Positions 59,596 through 64,000 of a DNA stretch of 64,000 bases are shown piece by piece (the first letter of the stretch is position 1; each line of letters begins with the position of its first letter). The translations under genes and the position numbers were made by a program. This DNA is from Aphanomyces cochlioides. Its lineage: Eukaryota; Oomycota; Saprolegniomycetes; Saprolegniales; Verrucalvaceae. The stretch spans positions 248,001-312,000 of the forward strand of contig JAHQRK010000014.1 of the NCBI GenBank assembly GCA_019828595.1, in the 5' to 3' direction. The notes below the pieces were generated by a model. That model did no database searches. It saw only the letters and a list, made by a program, of their open reading frames with translations, and was not told where the DNA came from.

Positions 59596-61699
59596 TTAAA
59601 ACACTTCAGGCTCGACGCTAAAGTCAAAGCACCGACGCTTTTCAGTCGGCTCGATAAAGTTTGTGTTTGGCGCATCAATACTGCGGACTTGGACATTGTC
59701 GCGTTCAAGTGCGACAAATACCATCAAGCCTGTTTCGTAGAAATTGCACCGATGCACGCCTACAAGATTGTGACCATGACATATTGGCCTCCTCAGTCGT
59801 TGTACCAGCAAAGTAAAAGGACATGAGGTTTTGGTTGTGTGCGAATTGAACTGTTCCCTGGTTGCGATTGTAAATCAAGGACACAGTGTCACCGCTTTTG
59901 ATAGGGCATTCACGATGGAAGTAACCCCAACGAGCTTCGTCGCTACAAGGAATGTCAAGTCAGAGCCCAATTTTCAACGAGTACTTTGCGGGATGAACAG
60001 TATTGCGTCCAACAAGAAAGTGAGAATGTCCATTCTTCCAGCAGAGCACTGGAAAGTCTGAGTTTGAATCCACGAACCGGGCCGATACGCGCGTCTTCGG
60101 GTACTCACCAGGTTCAACAAGGCCAATGCTGATCAGATGGGATAAGTCAGCATACTCGCTTTCAGGCTCGCGGTAGGAAAGCTCAAATTGCACGACAAGT
60201 ACTGGAGGTGTAGGTGGCAGGAAAATATTGTGGCCAACAAGCGCATTGACGTAGTGGCCATACCGTTCCGCTACACTGAAGACGGTGCCTTGATTTAGCA
60301 CTGTGGCATGCTTCATGTAGACGAGGAAGCGCAAGTGCTCTTTGTCCTTTGGGATAGCTTCCTCTTTGACCTTCAACGACTTAATTTGCTGGTTGCGCAA
60401 CTTGACATTTGCTGTGCAAACACAAGCATTGAGCTCTCGCAACATGTGCTGGAGCGAAAATGCTTCCGTGGCTGTCATTTCCCATGCTTGAATTGATTTG
60501 GACTGCACGCCTTTGCATACCATGGCGTAGCGTGATCGAAACACGTTCAGCTCGATGGATTGCCAACCCTTGGCAGCCACGAATTTGGCCAAATGTGGAA
60601 AGCACAAGTCGGCGTTGAAAGTTTCCATCGAGTCGATTTGGACTTCTTGCTCGATGTTGGCAGACGTGAACGTTGGACTTTCGTCGTCACTGTCCTCAGA
60701 CGTGCCGCTGCCATCTTGGGAGCGGGATAGCCATCGACGGCAATGTTGGTCGGCACTCTCAAGATATCGTTGCAACGAGCCCATGTGTTTTCCATGGCGG
60801 TGAACAATTTCTTCGCCCGCGAGGATCATCATGTAATGATGAGCCTGGCGTCCAAGACTCACGCACCCCTTTTGGGAGATGAACGCAGAGAGATGGGGAA
60901 ACCACTTGTCTACGGAGAGCCCTTCCTCATTTGTGATTGGGGTTGTCGTCTGTAGGGGCACGTGCTTTGTAATCACGGGGGCCGTTGACACGTCATGTGG
61001 CTGGAGTGTCAAGTGAAAGCTCGTGACAGTCAGGTCGAACATGTGAGGTTGACCAAAGTCAGGGCAGTTGATCGAAATGACATTGGTGCCTTGCGCTGGG
61101 AGGTATTGTGAGATAACATCGTCGCTCATGCAGCAAATCCCATTCACGTAGCATTGCGGACTGCGGTCATGGAAGAGAGACTCCTTGAGATGATCCGCCA
61201 ATTGGTGAAACGTGCACAGGAACGAGAGATGCAATTGATGACGTTGACCGAGAAACGTTGCTTGGTAGCGTCCATGGAGTCGATAGAAAGCCTGCATCCA
61301 GCTCGGTCGGTGGCGTGGGATCATGCAGTGCTCCATGATATCGTCTTGTGTCATCGTCGATGCGAGGATTTTCTTCTCGTCTTGTTCAAATTCAGGGCTA
61401 GTCCACCACCACATGTGATGTGGTCCGATGAACTCTTTCTTCATGAGTGCGCGCTTTAGCGCCATAATGTGTTTCTTGTGAATGATCGGCGTCGCTATCT
61501 GCATGACCACTTCATTCCACGGAATTGCTCCATGGAGCTTTTTGCTCGTATTGCACAACGCAACGAGCGACGAGGCATCGAAAAGACGCCACTGGTTCAG
61601 ATCCACGCACATTAAGTGCAACGCCAACTCTGCGACTTCACTGGGGGGACGCCGTGGCGGCGGTTCATGCCGTCGCTTCTTAGACTCGCCTCGAGGCAT
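59596..61699 (-). CDS. F-box-like/SPRY-type protein
   Basis: Three exons; the first is long (from 61699 to about 59973), then introns at about 59937-59972 and 59770-59815. About 670 aa. After a basic leader (MPRGESKKRRHEPPPRRPPS) a helical segment VDLNQWRLFDASSLVALCNT, SKKLHGAIPWNEVV looks F-box-like. The middle is unrecognised; one part repeats in outline (VDKWFPHLSAFISQKGCVSL and NADLCFPHLAKFVAAKGWQS), suggesting an internal duplication. The C-terminus DEARWGYFHRECPIKSGDTV, SLIYNRNQGTVQFAHNQ and GLMVFVALERDNVQVRSID is SPRY/B30.2-like. Such combinations act as substrate adaptors, but that is inference. Start and stop are clear. Confidence 0.65.
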
Positions 61700-62563
61700 T
61701 GCCGCTCCTCCGGTCGATTGACGAACCGATCAGAAATAGAAATCCCCATCAAGTCGGTTACATGTCTCCCGTCCTTTACACATCTGTCGATTAAAAGAAC
61801 ATATTTTAAACCTATTTAAGAAACTTTCTATATTGACACGACAGCCGATTCCAGTCTATGCACTGTGTGCGACACGAGATTCTTGTTTCGCCCACCACCT
61901 GCAAGTCGTTGGCAAGACCATACGGTCTGCTCTCCTTGAATAGAAGCGCATAGAACCGCCTTGGAAGCTCCATTTGTTGGCGGTGACAACAGCTCCGAGG
62001 TCAAACTTCCATGTGCAACAACCTGGAAGTTCAACTGCGAGAAATGAGTACTTTCTCTGGCCGATGTGGAGAGACCTTTCACATCAAAGCTTCGACCACT
62101 TCACAGTCTTGATACAACAACAAGCTACTGGAGCTACCGTACGTTGTATGTTTATAGCCACGCAGTCTATCGGCGAATCTCACAAAATTCAGCATCCTGT
62201 TTGCGCTATTTAAAGAACCGGTCCTCGGATAAAAGAACACTTTCTTTAAATCCTTGTTCTTAGGCAGATGACGTCGACACGACGAAAGACTCGATGAAAT
62301 CCTGCGCATAAAACTCTCACAGGCAAGAAACCAATCTGACCGCCGTCTCCTGCCGTCTTGCGATTGAATCCTCTTGGTCGATGCCATAGCCAGGCTATTC
62401 TAGCGTGCTGTTCAAGGATTCCAGCGATCTTCAAAGAACAAGATGGCGACGACGACGACCTTCTTCCCAACATCTCATGACGGGCAATCCGATAATCCGG
62501 ATAAGGTATAGTTTTCCGGATAAGGCATTTCCATTGTGGTCCTGTCGTGTGTGTCCAACCCGC
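61700..62563. other. Gap, LSM8 promoter with CCGGATA motifs
   Basis: Between divergent F-box/SPRY and LSM8 genes. AATCCGGATAAGG (62494-62506) and TTTCCGGATAAGG (62514-62526) lie 40-70 bp before the LSM8 ATG. No gene recognised in 61700-62480. Confidence 0.5.
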
Positions 62564-62992
62564 ATGGCGACGTTTCTCCATGATCTGATGGATCGTACGT
62601 GGGTTTCCCCCGTGATAAAATGGCTAATGGTGTGCTAGATATGGTCTCCGTGACGACAAATGACGGTCGAAATATCATTGTACGTGTCGTCTTATGTCTC
62701 CAAGACGTGGTGTTGACTGGGATCTAGGGCGTCCTGAAAGGATACGATCAATGCATCAATGTCATCCTTGACAATTCGTTCGAACGGGTCTACTCGATGC
62801 ACGCAGACGTTCAGATTGAGAACCTTGGCTTGTTCATCGTACGAGGAGACAACATGCACGTCTTACGGCTGCTTTTTTCGGAGTGATGACCATCCTTGTA
62901 GCGCAATCATTGGCGAAGTGCCTGAAGATATCAAAGAACACACACAAGAAGACACGGCAAGAGCACCTCCCATGAAACCAGTCACGCACTAA
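62564..62992 (+). CDS. LSM8: U6 snRNA-associated Sm-like protein LSm8
   Basis: Four exons, about 96 aa. Joined protein: MATFLHDLMDH, MVSVTTNDGRNII, GVLKGYDQCINVILDNSFER, VYSMHADVQIENLGLFIVRG, then DNIAIIGEVPED and KEHTQEDTARAPPMKPVTH. Sm1 and Sm2 motifs are complete, and VRGDN.A.IGE is the LSm8 signature rather than LSm1. LSm8 defines the nuclear LSm2-8 ring on U6 snRNA. The third intron appears to use a GC donor (GCACGTC ... TTGTAG), since the nearby GT would break the frame. Two CCGGATAAGG motifs precede the start. Confidence 0.9.
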
Positions 62993-63050
62993 TGATAAAT
63001 GCCCCGACATCTCGGCGCCTTAACGTTCGGTGCTTAAATTACGTTTTTGT

Positions 63051-63504
63051 CTACGACATCATCCTCGTGCTAGTATGTCGCGGGTCTGCAAGACAAGCTT
63101 TCATCGTTGCGATCGCGTCCATGGCCGCGTTGTTGAGAACACCAGGGGATTGTTTCGACGCTGACACGACTCCTTTTGGTAACATTCGAGATGGGCGTGG
63201 AAGGGAAGGAGCCAATGGTGGTTTCTTTGCTTTGGCAACTAGGCATTCCCTCGGTGAAGGTGTCTTTCTGTCGAGATCTATGGTTGCTGGAGGTAGCAAC
63301 ACGTCTGTGGGCTCTTCGTCATGCTTGATGAGCCAGTCAAACACAGCAGCTCGATAGGGTTTCATTGCGACTTCGTTCAAGCCTTCAACGTCCGAGGCGA
63401 GGAGGTGTGGTGGAGGTGCAACGCAAGCCAAGTGGAACCATTGCACACATATATGCTCGAGGAGTTCGTGCTTGTAGATGATTCCAACGCGCACATCGTC
63501 AATC
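63051..63504 (-). CDS. PARP-type zinc-finger protein, partial
   Basis: The 3' exon of a minus-strand gene that begins to the right. It reads DDVRVGIIYKHELLEHICVQ, WFHLACVAPPPHLLASDVEG, LNEVAMKPYRAAVFDWLIK, which follows the PARP-type zinc finger (RVGI, WxHxxC, then the I/VEG-L...R..V..W block). The rest is a Pro/Lys-rich tail. The first Cys pair of the finger should be encoded further right, but the exons in 63505-64000 could not be joined confidently; a minus frame at 63586-63933 may belong. No PARP catalytic domain is visible. Confidence 0.5.
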
Positions 63505-64000
63505 CTGTCGGGAGAATGAGTCAATAAATTCCTCGCCGTCATCGTACTTGACACTGCAAGCTCGACCTAGTCGGTGTCAGGGAAATCATGAGCAAATCGA
63601 CGTACATTTTGGATCTCGTCCTGTCGGCGCGCTCACGAGGACATTGCATCGGATCCAAGGCCGCGATTGTTTCTTCGATATCCAGCCCGCGTTCATTTGC
63701 TCTAGACACGCCTCATTAACAAGCTCTGTATTGTCTTTGCTTCCATACGAGTTGCAGTTGGTAGCATCTGCCAACTTGGACGCAAATTCGAAAATGAACA
63801 AGCTCCCGACTCGCCGCCGTGTTGTCCATTCTACTGTAATCCTGTCAAAATGGAGTGGCGGGCTCGCACCCTGCAACATCCTTCGGCAATCAAGTCGAGC
63901 TTCTTTAGACGCTACCACCCGTCGCGAAGGCATTGATGCAAGTCAGTTGCAGAGATCCTAAACGTTCGAAAGACAGTGGTCACTTTGGGTCATGCTCCAT
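63505..64000. other. Right edge, probably 5' exons of zinc-finger gene
   Basis: Several minus-strand open stretches (for example 63586-63933) could be exons or introns of the PARP-finger gene; no reliable junctions seen. Confidence 0.35.

Overview
This is eukaryotic nuclear DNA from a compact, gene-dense genome. It most resembles an oomycete of the Saprolegniales (Aphanomyces or Saprolegnia type). Supporting features are a cellulose synthase with an N-terminal PH domain, a SHAQKFF-class single-repeat Myb factor, a ciliary gene (CFAP45-like) as expected of a zoospore-forming organism, a GH18 chitinase, and introns that are almost all 36-50 nt with GT...AG ends. The assignment is inferred from gene content only. 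Most genes were rebuilt by joining exons by eye, using reading-frame continuity and family motifs.

Layout, left to right: Ca2+/H+ antiporter (+); DHX35-like RNA helicase (-); inverted-repeat debris; Josephin deubiquitinase (+) overlapping tail-to-tail with arginase (-); a decayed pogo/Tigger-like DNA transposon with intact terminal repeats and TA target duplication; a repeat-rich 2 kb gap; a torsin-cofactor-like membrane protein (+); PanB (-) and LarB (+) sharing a 127 bp bidirectional promoter; a small membrane protein (-); RTF1 (-); two tandem RNase III-like genes (-); chitinase (-); tRNA-dihydrouridine synthase 3 (+); a CHZ1-like histone chaperone (-); PH-domain cellulose synthase (+); a divergent COQ7-like gene (-); Myb factor (+); CFAP45 (-); a 3.3 kb AT-rich gap with a second copy of the repeat near 11.4 kb; TrpD (+); bestrophin (+); an intronless ATP-grasp enzyme (+); a mini-eIF4G with PAM2, eIF4E-binding and MIF4G parts (-); a microcephalin-like BRCT protein (+); a START-domain protein (-); a 2.4 kb gap; UBA3 (-); an F-box/SPRY-like protein (-); LSM8 (+); and a PARP-type zinc-finger gene at the right edge (-).

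Neighbours are not functionally clustered. The genes cover housekeeping RNA biology (DHX35, RTF1, DUS3, LSM8, eIF4G), protein modification (Josephin, UBA3), amino-acid and vitamin metabolism (arginase, TrpD, PanB), cell wall (CesA, chitinase) and flagellum. Convergent pairs are packed tightly, from a 53 bp coding overlap to 10-90 bp between stop codons. Several divergent or upstream regions carry copies of a palindromic TTATCCGGATAA-like element, a good candidate for a proximal promoter motif.

The most interesting points are: a Cys/His-rich double zinc module inserted inside the catalytic domain of the cellulose synthase; a compact eIF4G that starts directly with a PAM2 motif; a eukaryotic LarB homologue; tandem RNase III-fold proteins lacking one catalytic acid; and the recurrent CCGGATA promoter element.
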